Source: Mesobacillus foraminis
GTDB lineage: Bacteria; Bacillota; Bacilli; Bacillales; Cytobacillaceae
Assembly: GCF_004340465.1 (NCBI RefSeq)
Contig: NZ_SLVV01000004.1
Location: forward strand, 124,001 to 188,000
Length of the DNA stretch: 64,000 bases
Direction: 5' to 3'
The number at the start of each line of letters is the position of its first letter. Position 1 is the first letter of the stretch. Positions 46,583-54,635 of this stretch are shown one piece after another. A model generated the notes under the pieces. The model ran no database searches, was not told the DNA's origin, and saw only the letters and a list, made by a program, of their open reading frames with translations. Made by a program: the position numbers and the translations under genes.

Positions 46583-47084
46583 TTATAACCGACTCCTTTC
46601 TTTTCCTCTCTTTATCATAACAAAACCGGGAAAATAAAAGAAAAGACAAGACTTCTGAATTATTAAATTATTAAATGCGAATTTGTGAACATTTATTACG
46701 ATAGAATCTAGGATATTAACCGATTTTGCTCAATTTGTCATTGCCTTGATAAATGAGTAATAGACAGTAGAGCAAACTACTTCAAAACGCGGCATAGAAT
46801 GGAGGTTCAAAGCCCTGCCGCTCTTCAACTGTTCTTCATGTATCCTTCTTTTTTCCGCCAATGTCGGTGCTTGTTCTTGAATCTTTTAAAAAATTCGGTG
46901 GCATATTTTTCGGGATTTTTTCTAAATTCTTGTCTAGGAATCCTTTACACGCTTTCACTTCCCATTCAATTTAAACAAATAAATTAACATACGTTTTTCA
47001 TGTATTAAAAAGCTGGCTCGTATCTTCTTTTTTAATAGCTTGTGGTAAGATTATAACTAGAATTTTATTTAAGGAGCAATCTGC
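46583..47084. other. Intergenic region, nothing firm
   Basis: About 500 AT-rich bases with divergent promoters expected at both ends. Short open frames on either strand lack ribosome-binding sites and are not listed. Confidence 0.45.
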
Positions 47085-47258
47085 ATGGAGAATGAAAAAA
47101 TAGAATATGATTTAGAGAAAGTTTATGACTATAATGAATATCCGGATAAGGTCAGTGGCAGGTGCGACAATTGCGGAAATGCTTTGTTCAATAGCTCTGT
47201 TAAAGATTATGTATACCTAAGAGAGTGCCGCCAATGCGGGATGAAAAAACGGATTTAG
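47085..47258 (+). CDS. Small zinc-ribbon-like protein
   Basis: 57 residues from an ATG with AAGGAGCAATCTGC upstream. Two cysteine pairs, CDNC at 27-30 and CRQC at 48-51, form a probable zinc ribbon behind an acidic, Tyr-rich N-terminus. A terminator follows at once. Function unknown. Confidence 0.8.
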   Translation: MENEKIEYDLEKVYDYNEYPDKVSGRCDNCGNALFNSSVKDYVYLRECRQCGMKKRI

Positions 47259-47284
47259 CCCTGGTTTCCTCAGGGTTTTTTTAA
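47257..47284 (+). terminator. Intrinsic terminator
   Basis: CCCTG and CAGGG with a seven-base loop, followed by TTTTTTT, overlapping the stop codon of the zinc-ribbon gene. Confidence 0.85.
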
Positions 47285-47416
47285 AAAAGTTGGCCAGCCA
47301 AGAATCGTCCTCGTCATTATCCAGTCCAAAAACATAAAAGCAGGCAGAGGCTATTGCATCAAACAAGATGTTTATTAAAGGACAGAATTTACCTGTACTG
47401 TAAGGAGGTAAAAAAA

Positions 47417-48292
47417 GTGAATGATCATTCGGGTATGGAAAATAAGTTCAAACATACAGAGAGAACGTTGAGGATTTTTACTTACGCTGAAACGGAAGCA
47501 AAAAAGACAAACAGTGTTATCTATCCAATACATCTGTTAATCGGCACATTGATTGAACGAACAGGGGTATGCAGAGAACTACATTCGAAATATCCTGATC
47601 TGCTGGATGTATTAACTGAACATAGCCTAAAAAAACAGCCTTCATCTGAACAAATCCCAGGATGTCCTCCCTTTTCCTGCCCTCTCTCTATCTCAACCAA
47701 ACAAGTTCTGGATCATGCATTCCAAGCGATGGAACGGTACAATCAGGTTTACATAAATGAAGGATTGATAATTAATGCAATCATAAAATTACCTGAAGCA
47801 CTGACAACTTCGGTAAAAGACGTATTGGACATGGAGGGGATCCTTGGCATTATGTCCGTTCCAAGAGATATGATCGTCCCTTTAAAAAACTATTCCTTTC
47901 CTTATATGAAAAATAGCAAGGCGGACGTTAGAAAAGCAGACAATGATCTAGCACCATCGTTAATAGACTTTGTTAGAAGTAACTTTGGCCAAGCTTGGCT
48001 GGATTCTATTAACAACGGACTCCGTAATGAAAAGAATCAAATATATATAGCGTATATAAACGGCAAAATCGTGGGGTTCGCTTGTTTTGATAGTGTCCAA
48101 AACAAAAAAGGGGTGTTTGGTCCAATGGGTACCGCCAAGACTGAACGTGCGAAAGGTATAGGAACACAATTGCTTCATCATTGCTTACATGCAATGAAAG
48201 AAACCGGCTATGAATATGCTATAATAAGTGAAGCTGGCCCTCTTGAATTCTATGAGAAAGCATGTTCTGCGCTTGTTATTCCGACATTCTAA
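47417..48292 (+). CDS. Clp N-domain (Clp_N repeat) fused to a GNAT acetyltransferase
   Basis: 291 residues from a GTG at 47417 with TAAGGAGGTAAAAAA upstream; an in-frame ATG at 47354 has no site. Residues about 10-125 follow the ClpC/ClpA N-domain repeat pattern (HTERTLRIFTYAETEAKK, YPIHLLIGTLIER, STKQVLDHAFQAME, INEGLIINAII). Residues about 160-291 are a GNAT domain with ERAKGIGTQLL as the acetyl-CoA motif and EFYEKAC near the end. No Walker motifs are present. The pairing suggests acetylation of something recognised by a Clp-type adaptor fold. Target unknown. Confidence 0.82.
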   Translation: MNDHSGMENKFKHTERTLRIFTYAETEAKKTNSVIYPIHLLIGTLIERTGVCRELHSKYPDLLDVLTEHSLKKQPSSEQIPGCPPFSCPLSISTKQVLDHAFQAMERYNQVYINEGLIINAIIKLPEALTTSVKDVLDMEGILGIMSVPRDMIVPLKNYSFPYMKNSKADVRKADNDLAPSLIDFVRSNFGQAWLDSINNGLRNEKNQIYIAYINGKIVGFACFDSVQNKKGVFGPMGTAKTERAKGIGTQLLHHCLHAMKETGYEYAIISEAGPLEFYEKACSALVIPTF

Positions 48293-48467
48293 ACATTCTT
48301 GATATTATTATACGTGGAATTTAGCTACTTCCTTTTTAATAACGTAGAACATTCTTCTGCCGGAATAGCCTTATTGCTGCTGATTTTCATTCCAATCAAA
48401 TTAGAATTAGACAATTTCCCTTTTAATAATAATGGCAAAGTGAATCAGTTAAAACGGATTGGACTAA

Positions 48468-48504
48468 AATAACCTTCTGAATTCTCAGGAGGTTATTTTT
48501 TTAT
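48468..48504. terminator. Bidirectional terminator
   Basis: AATAACCT pairs with AGGTTATT, followed by TTTTTTA on the plus strand. It separates the Clp_N-GNAT and STAS genes. Confidence 0.8.
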
Positions 48505-48519
48505 TGAAGAAGTTTTTTA

Positions 48520-49008
48520 CTATATATGGGTTAGGGCTAGTCCCTTCTCTTTCATTAGAAATTGTAATGCTGTTCTAAATGTGGAAAAAGCCTTCAATTC
48601 CTTTACGAAACCTAAACCAGACTTGACAAGCTCTTGAGCAAACTGCGGAGAAAAGCCTACAAAAAGGACTTGAACACCCATCAGGTTTAAGGCTCCTGTC
48701 AGGTTTTCTAGATGCTTGCCTAAAACAGCCAAGTCATCAATTTCTTGGTGGGAAATGGCTGTAAAGTCAATGATGGCAGTGTCTGTATTCATATTGTTTG
48801 CCTGATTTAAAATTTTAGGCATGATGATTTGAAAGCGTTCCGGAGACAGCTCCCCATAAACGGGAATTAAAATGGTATTTGGTATGATTGAAGGAATGAT
48901 GGGGACAGCCGCTTGCTCAACAAGCTGCTCCAGTTCAGTCACTCTCTTAGTCAATTGATTAATCGTCTCATGCATGGTCTCATATTCATTTGTGTTGTTT
49001 CTGTCCAT
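48520..49008 (-). CDS. Short STAS-domain protein with N-terminal coiled coil
   Basis: 162 residues. A coiled coil (about 8-35, MHETINQLTKRVTELEQLVEQ) precedes a STAS domain (43-160) with TAIIDFTAISHQEIDDLAVL. The RsbR-type phospho-threonine site is replaced by IDD, so phosphoregulation is not expected. It has no sensor domain. GCGAGGGTATT precedes the ATG, and a good sigma-B -10 lies upstream. It may modulate the stressosome or act alone. Confidence 0.82.
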   Translation of the reverse strand: MDRNNTNEYETMHETINQLTKRVTELEQLVEQAAVPIIPSIIPNTILIPVYGELSPERFQIIMPKILNQANNMNTDTAIIDFTAISHQEIDDLAVLGKHLENLTGALNLMGVQVLFVGFSPQFAQELVKSGLGFVKELKAFSTFRTALQFLMKEKGLALTHI

Positions 49009-49048
49009 AATACCCTCGCCAATCCTTTAAGATATCAACTAGTTTTAT

Positions 49049-49073
49049 ATACCCATTTTTAAAGAATATAACC
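49049..49073 (-). promoter_or_regulatory. Candidate sigma-B promoter of the short STAS gene
   Basis: On the minus strand GGTTAT (49073-49068), 13-bp spacer, GGGTAT (49054-49049). The -10 is perfect and the -35 matches four of six bases of GTTTAA. Confidence 0.55.
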
Positions 49074-49243
49074 TTCAAACTGAAAAAGTAATAAATGAAA
49101 GAGGGGCAGTGCCAGTTTTTCATTTTTTCGATTTCCGTTAGCTTTACTATACCATTATGTTTTTAAATTTAAATACAATGGTGAATGAAAGCGTACTTCA
49201 AACTGAAAAATTAGGATAAAGTGATGAAGACCTTGAAAATTCA

Positions 49244-49272
49244 TTGACATTACCCATTCTATTCTGTATCTT
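49244..49272 (+). promoter_or_regulatory. Sigma-A promoter of the acetate permease gene
   Basis: TTGACA (49244-49249), a 17-bp spacer and TATCTT (49267-49272). Confidence 0.65.
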
Positions 49273-49306
49273 TTTCAAGGTGTGTTTAATATTAGGGAGG
49301 TTCATC

Positions 49307-49924
49307 ATGAGCAACGGGAGTACACATCATGTAAAAATAGTGACGGCAGATCCGTCAGCTTTAGGTTTATTTGGCCTGGCAATGGTCACTTTAGTAGCAT
49401 CTTTTCAAAAACTCGGGATTACGGATGGAGTATCCTTGGTATTGCCCTGGGCAATATTTTTAGGAGGATTAGCGCAATTAATTGCCTCAATCCAAGACTC
49501 GAAACATAACAATACCTTTGGAGCAACGGCCTTTGGCGCTTTTGGTTTGTTTTGGTTTGGAGTAGGAATGTCGTGGTTAATCCAAATGGGAGCTTTTGGG
49601 GAAGAATTAGCATCAGCTGCAGATCCGAAACAGCTTGGATTTGCTTTTGTCGGCTACTTCATTTTCAGTTTTTTTATGACCATTGGGGCAATGGAAACAC
49701 ATAAGGTCTTATTTATTATTTTCGTGTTAATTGATTTCTTATTTATAGGGCTTTCTTTAAGTACATTCGGCTTTATGCATGAATTTACACATATGCTGGC
49801 AGCTGTATCCGAACTGTTAATTGCTTTGTTCTCTTTTTACGGTTCAGCCGCTGCTGTTTTGAATACTCATTTTGGACAAGTTGTCCTTCCTGTCGGTAAA
49901 CCTTTTGGGATATTTAAAAAATAG
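49307..49924 (+). CDS. Acetate uptake transporter (GPR1/FUN34/YaaH family)
   Basis: 205 residues from the ATG at 49307 with GGGAGG 6 bases upstream. Six spans. The entry motif appears as ADPSALGLFGLAM (NPAPLGL in most relatives), and GATAFGAFGLFWFGVG is conserved. SatP/YaaH proteins carry acetate or succinate with protons. Monocistronic with promoter and terminator. No acetate-metabolism gene is adjacent. Confidence 0.9.
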   Translation: MSNGSTHHVKIVTADPSALGLFGLAMVTLVASFQKLGITDGVSLVLPWAIFLGGLAQLIASIQDSKHNNTFGATAFGAFGLFWFGVGMSWLIQMGAFGEELASAADPKQLGFAFVGYFIFSFFMTIGAMETHKVLFIIFVLIDFLFIGLSLSTFGFMHEFTHMLAAVSELLIALFSFYGSAAAVLNTHFGQVVLPVGKPFGIFKK

Positions 49925-49930
49925 GATTTT

Positions 49931-49964
49931 AAAGCCCTTTCGTTCATAAACAAAAGGGCTTTTT
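49931..49964 (+). terminator. Intrinsic terminator of the acetate permease gene
   Basis: AAAGCCCTTT pairs with AAAAGGGCTTT, followed by TTCTT. Confidence 0.85.
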
Positions 49965-50087
49965 CTTAATGATTGTTCTTGCTACGCTTCTCCAGCTGAT
50001 TATACTGATCAACAGCAGGCCAGTTTACAAACCTAAAGTAGTGGATCGAATCATGTATCTATTTAATAGGGCAGTTTAATAATCTGA

Positions 50088-50120
50088 AACGAGGGAAACT
50101 ACTCCCTCGTTATTTTTTTT
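50088..50120 (+). terminator. Orphan intrinsic terminator
   Basis: AACGAGGGA/TCCCTCGTT with a six-base loop, then A and eight T. No plus-strand gene ends just before it, so it may end a small RNA or readthrough from the acetate permease. Confidence 0.7.
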
Positions 50121-50270
50121 ATCAAGATATGGTCATAACCTAGTTTAGCTGCTTCCCCTAATATATTCCTCGGCCAGCCCCATTTGCCCACTCCTTCTAA
50201 CACTCTCGTGGCTATTTCGACCATACCGGACCGGGTTCTTTTCCCTTCCAAAGCAAGCTTTATGAAAATT
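50099..50270 (-). pseudogene. Possible decayed coding fragment
   Basis: Minus-strand frames read LEGKRTRSGMVEIATRVLEG and, after a frame change near 50162, GEAAKLGYDHILIKKITRE. The composition looks protein-like, but no start, ribosome-binding site or family is recognised. Confidence 0.25.
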
Positions 50271-50294
50271 ATACAGTTTACTCTCCGATGAAGT

Positions 50295-50864
50295 ATGAAT
50301 GTTCAATTAAAGCCATATACTTTAATGTTCCTTTTGATTGTTTTCCAGGTTAAATACACTTCAGGTCTAACTCTTAGCAAAGGAGAAATCGATTTGCATT
50401 GTTTGTGTGAAGTTTTAGACTGCAAGAAATATTCCATTGACAAGCCTGTGGCTATTTTAGAGGATAAACAGATCATCCAGAAGCTTTTTGGGTTGAATGA
50501 CAAATGGCTGAATATGTTCAATATTGACAGCCGGCTAATGACGGTATGCTATGAATCATTGGATGGTGATTTTCTTCGCTTTATTGTCGTGTATGATTAT
50601 GAGTATTTTTGTTCAGATAATGAGGTTAAGGAAGCCATTATCTATCATGAATTAGGCCACATTACGCATCCAGTTGCTGAAAAAGAAATCAACCACCAGG
50701 CAGAAATTTTTTGTGACCAAAACGCAATCTTTCATGGTTATGTTTCAGGGATTAGAAAGGTACTGTTTTTGCTTTCGAAAATGGCCCATTCATTAAACAA
50801 CCCTTTGCTTATTGAAGCGGCGGAAACCAGGACAAAAGCATTGGAGCAGTTCAAAGCGGGCTAA
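50295..50864 (+). CDS. Putative zinc metalloprotease-like protein with HExxH motif
   Basis: 189 residues. His118-Glu119-x2-His122 occurs in AIIYHELGHITHP, and a later AEIFCDQNAI may supply the third metal ligand, as in gluzincins. A hydrophobic stretch near residues 10-18 could be a short anchor. The ATG has only a weak site, GATGAAG. No close family is recognised. Confidence 0.7.
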   Translation: MNVQLKPYTLMFLLIVFQVKYTSGLTLSKGEIDLHCLCEVLDCKKYSIDKPVAILEDKQIIQKLFGLNDKWLNMFNIDSRLMTVCYESLDGDFLRFIVVYDYEYFCSDNEVKEAIIYHELGHITHPVAEKEINHQAEIFCDQNAIFHGYVSGIRKVLFLLSKMAHSLNNPLLIEAAETRTKALEQFKAG

Positions 50865-51012
50865 GGAAAATTGAAAGCTATTGCTTTGATTTTTCCCTAG
50901 CTTGACCGGATAGACATGTTACCTTTTCTTTAGGGGATTTGCCATTGAGGACTTGTGGATTTGAGGATCTGCTATAGGTATATGTATGAAAATAAAATAA
51001 GAAGACATGCTT

Positions 51013-51198
51013 TTATATATTTTCAATAAATCCATGTTCTTGGTATTTAGTGATAAAATCATCAAGCTGTCGGCTCAGTGTTAACGTATTTTTACTGCCA
51101 AGTCCTTCTTGCATTCCAGTCTGGACCATTTTCCTGCGCAGGGTTTCAATGGTTATCATCAATTCACTTTCTTCAGCTGCAATCGACTTGATTCGCAT
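51013..51198 (-). CDS. Spo0E-like aspartyl-phosphate phosphatase
   Basis: 61 residues. The family pattern is clear: IETLRRKMVQTGMQEGLGSKNTLTLSRQLDDFITKYQ, where SRQLD stands for the SQELD motif. These proteins dephosphorylate Spo0A-P or related regulators and delay sporulation. GGGGGAGCACTTTT precedes the ATG. Monocistronic. Confidence 0.9.
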   Translation of the reverse strand: MRIKSIAAEESELMITIETLRRKMVQTGMQEGLGSKNTLTLSRQLDDFITKYQEHGFIENI

Positions 51199-51499
51199 AA
51201 AAGTGCTCCCCCTTGTTTCTTTTCAAATTAATATATCCAGCCTGAATTCGTCCGCACTCTCAGCGGCATAAACTGTTAAATAACCCTTTTTAAGCATCAT
51301 GATTTGAGTTTCATAGGTAGGGTAAACCTCTACCTCGGTGGGTATTAATCGAATTATAAAGGGCTTACATTATCGCTGTAAATAAAAAATTTTTAGATAA
51401 ATATATAAATTTTTTAGATATTCCTAGAATGAATAGATATTTAAATTAGATCTTAAGTGTTTGTAACCTGAAAAATTGATTGGCAACCCCCCAATTTAT
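51199..51499. other. Intergenic region, nothing recognised
   Basis: 301 bases, very AT-rich towards 51500. A weak GGTAG/CTACC pairing near 51317 is the only structure seen. Confidence 0.4.
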
Positions 51500-52132
51500 T
51501 TACCTTACAATAAACCAATATACACAAACTATTCCCAGATCACTTAATGCATGACTGATGATAGAACCCGTAATCGAACCCGTTTTCTCTCGAATACCCC
51601 CCCATAAAACCCCGGCAATTAATACAGGAAGAACAGCAACCACGCCAAACCAGCCTTGGAAAATATGAAAAACTGATAGTAAATGATAGAGTGTATAGAA
51701 TACAGCAGTTATCAAAATGGCCGTGAGTGCCTTCCCCTGCGATCTCACCTTCTTGTACATGTAGCCTCTCCAATAGACCTCCTCAAGGATTGGATTCACA
51801 ATTAGCAGGATTAAAATAAGCCAAATCTCAGATGAACCAGAAAATCCCCATTCCCACAGAATGATTCTTAGCTGTTTAATATCCAGAAGATAGCTCTGCA
51901 GCAAGGTTACGCCACCGAAAACAAACAAGAAAAAGGCCAAACCGCAACCAATTGCCACAATAAGTTCATGCCTTGTTATCTTGAAGCTTTCTTTTGGAAA
52001 AGCTTTTTCTATTATCGGTGCCCAAAGCAGCCAGCCGTAAAATAACATAAATGTAATCGTAACACTCCCCAATAATTGAAGACCGATGAATACCATCAGG
52101 GTCGGTCCAATCAAACCTAATGTATTTTTCAT
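51500..52132 (-). CDS. CPBP-family intramembrane metalloprotease
   Basis: 210 residues with six or seven spans. The three catalytic motifs are present: EEVYWRG (EExxxR), FYTLYH (FxxxH) and SHALSD (HxxxN/D type). These membrane proteases relate to CAAX prenyl endopeptidases and often act in bacteriocin immunity or signalling. GGGGGAGAGCTGA precedes the ATG. It lies 49 bases after the hydrolase gene, probably in one operon. Confidence 0.9.
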   Translation of the reverse strand: MKNTLGLIGPTLMVFIGLQLLGSVTITFMLFYGWLLWAPIIEKAFPKESFKITRHELIVAIGCGLAFFLFVFGGVTLLQSYLLDIKQLRIILWEWGFSGSSEIWLILILLIVNPILEEVYWRGYMYKKVRSQGKALTAILITAVFYTLYHLLSVFHIFQGWFGVVAVLPVLIAGVLWGGIREKTGSITGSIISHALSDLGIVCVYWFIVR

Positions 52133-52181
52133 TCAGCTCTCCCCCGAGGTTTCACTCAATATTGACTCCATGCCTTTCATA

Positions 52182-52958
52182 CTAATGTTCACCTCCAGTC
52201 CGCAAAAACTGGTCAATAACACAATTGAATTCCAAAAAAGACCGTGGGGGCAGCTGATGGGTGCCATTGTTTATCATCACTACTTGTGTTTGAGGCGCAG
52301 CCTGCAGAAAAGGTATTCTATAACGGTGCATGGGTTTTTCCAGTGATCCGTATACAAGCAGGATTGGCATATTGAGTTGATGCATAGCATCCGTAGCTTT
52401 GTAATGAAGGCCTGCTATACAGTATTCGTAAGAACGCTGAGCGTCTGACAATCTGGCATACTGAAAAATTTCTTTCTCATCTTGAGAAGTGGCAGAATTA
52501 AATTTAGCCAGAAGTTTTGCCGCCAAAGTCATTTTGCGGTGTTTGGCCATCGCCATAACCGACTTAATGAAAATTTTAGGGATAAGAGTATTAATTTCCG
52601 AAAAACCTCCCGAAAGAATTAAAGCTGTCGTCCGCTCTGGGTACTTCAACGCAAACTGCTGGGCAACTAGCCCGCCGTATGAATAGCCGCACAGCGCCAC
52701 TTTTTTCACATTGATGTGATTGAGCAATTCCTTTAAATGTTCTGCAAGAAGCTCGATGGATAATGGCTGGTTTCCTTTCGTGCTGCGTCCATGTCCTGCA
52801 AGATCATAAAAGATCGTTTGATACTTTTCCGCCAGGCGCTCCTGGTGTTTGAACACATTATGGCCCATTACAAAAGGGTGTATAAATACGATTGGCATCC
52901 CTTCCCCTTTTATTTGGTAGAAAAGCGAGAGCGAGTTATCGATGTTAGCGTGCGGCAT
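52182..52958 (-). CDS. Alpha/beta hydrolase
   Basis: 258 residues. The nucleophile is Ser93 in CGYSYGG, the oxyanion region is FIHPFVMGHN and the late histidine lies in NNGTHQLPP. The usual acid position reads YGSLEKP, with Glu rather than Asp. GAGGTGAAACCATT precedes the ATG. Substrate unknown. Followed by the CPBP gene. Confidence 0.88.
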   Translation of the reverse strand: MPHANIDNSLSLFYQIKGEGMPIVFIHPFVMGHNVFKHQERLAEKYQTIFYDLAGHGRSTKGNQPLSIELLAEHLKELLNHINVKKVALCGYSYGGLVAQQFALKYPERTTALILSGGFSEINTLIPKIFIKSVMAMAKHRKMTLAAKLLAKFNSATSQDEKEIFQYARLSDAQRSYEYCIAGLHYKATDAMHQLNMPILLVYGSLEKPMHRYRIPFLQAAPQTQVVMINNGTHQLPPRSFLEFNCVIDQFLRTGGEH

Positions 52959-53137
52959 AATGGTTTCACCTCATAGTGTCAGCGGTTCACGCCGTAAGTA
53001 TAGTTTTGTTTAATACCCGTAATTCCAGTATCTCAAAACCGGCTAACTCAGGTGTTTTGAAGCAGACGCAATGGTATTTCGATTGCATTGCTGAGTATAG
53101 TTCCATAATAAAAAGCGGTGCCAGTAAGGCCCCGCTG

Positions 53138-53392
53138 TCAGTATGTATAGTTCTTATTGTGTTTCGTTCTCATTAAAAGAGCATTAATTCCTAATAATAA
53201 TGGACTGATAAATATAAACATAATAAGCAAGAATCCAACTCCTGCTTCTCCGGTGGCTATGCTCAGGATGGCGGTATATAGACAAATCGTAAAAAATTGA
53301 GCTACGGTAGCAGCCAATGCGAGTATAAATGTATTTTGCTTCTTTATCAGTCTGTCCTTAAATTTTTTCACCAGAAAAATAGGCACTGCCAA
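53138..53392 (-). CDS. Small membrane protein, start uncertain
   Basis: 84 residues if begun at the TTG at 53392. Three hydrophobic spans with a basic segment between (KKFKDRLIKKQN). The frame is open further upstream and adds a hydrophobic IIAWLLLLII stretch. The only Shine-Dalgarno, GGAGGGGG, sits about 6 bases before an ATA codon at 53422, so the real start may be non-standard there. No family recognised. Confidence 0.6.
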   Translation of the reverse strand: MAVPIFLVKKFKDRLIKKQNTFILALAATVAQFFTICLYTAILSIATGEAGVGFLLIMFIFISPLLLGINALLMRTKHNKNYTY

Positions 53393-53562
53393 AATAATTA
53401 AAAGTAATAACCAGGCGATTATTTTAGACCCCCTCCTTTCACTATGATAATAAAGTTACATGAATGATCGTAATTTGAACAGAGTTTTTATCCAGGGCCT
53501 GCCAATCAGCATTGAGTTTTTCTTCTCTTCTGGTGATATCCAGAAACACTCTAGATGCTATA

Positions 53563-53590
53563 GGAACCAGGATTGATCAAATCCGGTTCC
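53563..53590 (-). terminator. Hairpin after mupG
   Basis: GGAACC-A-GGATT pairs with AATCC-GGTTCC. It has no U-run on the minus strand, so it may be a weak or Rho-assisted end. Confidence 0.45.
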
Positions 53591-53615
53591 CTTACTCATG
53601 GTTCATCTGGATTTT

Positions 53616-54635
53616 TTATTCGCCCCGTACCACTATGGAAATAGAGTCACCAGGCCTAATACAAGGTAGTAATGGCAAATCCTGATCCAGTACGTGTCCA
53701 ATGACATTGACTCGATCATCGGCAGGCAAATCATGCAGTGTTATCTGAACCTCTCCCCGGTAACGCCCATACCGGTCATTGTCCATTGTTATGCTCCCTT
53801 TCGGACGTGCTTCCGTATTGGCCGGTGGAACTGAAGCCGTTGTTCTTGTATTCATTAACCTCAGCACATCCCGGGCAAAATCCGGCCGCAAACGGTACTC
53901 TCCTTCCTTTAAACAGGAGTCAGAAAGGTGAAGACGGACTAGATTCTTTTCATCAAATTCCACTAGCTGTTCCAATAATTGTCGGCCAGCACCAGGATCG
54001 CCAATATATACGTCCTCTACACCACTCCGAAACAGCTCTAGGGCCGCCGCATAGGGATGTGTTTCTCTATGTTTTTCCAAAGTCGGCAACCCCTCAAAAA
54101 GCGGCCCTCGCTTCTCCCCATCTCCCGGAATGTAGGCACTTACAGGAATATCGAATTGTTGGAACATCTGGTTCTGGCGAAAAAAGAACTCTTCGTCCAG
54201 TCCCGTTTCCTTCCGTGGATAAAAATTATGCCAGGCAATTAATTGTTCGGGGAGCAGTCCTGCATCCAGCAATTGGACCACTTCCTCTTTCATGACAATA
54301 CTTGCGTTAAGAGCAAGCTTAAATTCCATAGAAAGGGCTAGAATCGTATTGGGTTCAAAAAAGTCGTCCAGCCGTAGCCCTGTTACTCCGAGTTCTTTCA
54401 TGTCCTGTAACTTTTGAAGACCCATGTGGGCAGGCGTTTGATGCGATACATCGGCATAGACATCCACCCCGCACTCCTTTGCCACCTTTACCAGCTCTAT
54501 GGCACGGGAAGCTAAATTTCCTGATTCTTCAGGGATGTGAAGCGAGGTGAACGCTCGCTTCACACCTTTTTTCCCAGCAAATACAATTCTTTCTTCGGCA
54601 AGAGGATCATTCAGGTAAAACGAAATGCCAATCAT
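53616..54635 (-). CDS. mupG: 6-phospho-N-acetylmuramidase MupG (DUF871)
   Basis: 339 residues: a TIM-barrel N-domain (MIGISFYLNDP start, SLHIPEES, DVSHQTPAHMG, LRLDDFF) and a C-terminal beta domain from about 240 (LRPDFARDVLR, NDRYGRYRGEVQI). MupG/DUF871 cleaves MurNAc-6P-GlcNAc inside the cell. It overlaps the murP stop by 4 bases. Last gene of the murQ-murR-murP-mupG operon. Confidence 0.92.
   Translation of the reverse strand: MIGISFYLNDPLAEERIVFAGKKGVKRAFTSLHIPEESGNLASRAIELVKVAKECGVDVYADVSHQTPAHMGLQKLQDMKELGVTGLRLDDFFEPNTILALSMEFKLALNASIVMKEEVVQLLDAGLLPEQLIAWHNFYPRKETGLDEEFFFRQNQMFQQFDIPVSAYIPGDGEKRGPLFEGLPTLEKHRETHPYAAALELFRSGVEDVYIGDPGAGRQLLEQLVEFDEKNLVRLHLSDSCLKEGEYRLRPDFARDVLRLMNTRTTASVPPANTEARPKGSITMDNDRYGRYRGEVQITLHDLPADDRVNVIGHVLDQDLPLLPCIRPGDSISIVVRGE

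Noticed and set aside
46799-46987. 62-codon plus-strand ORF
   Set aside because: Unusual Phe/Cys/Leu-rich composition and no ribosome site.
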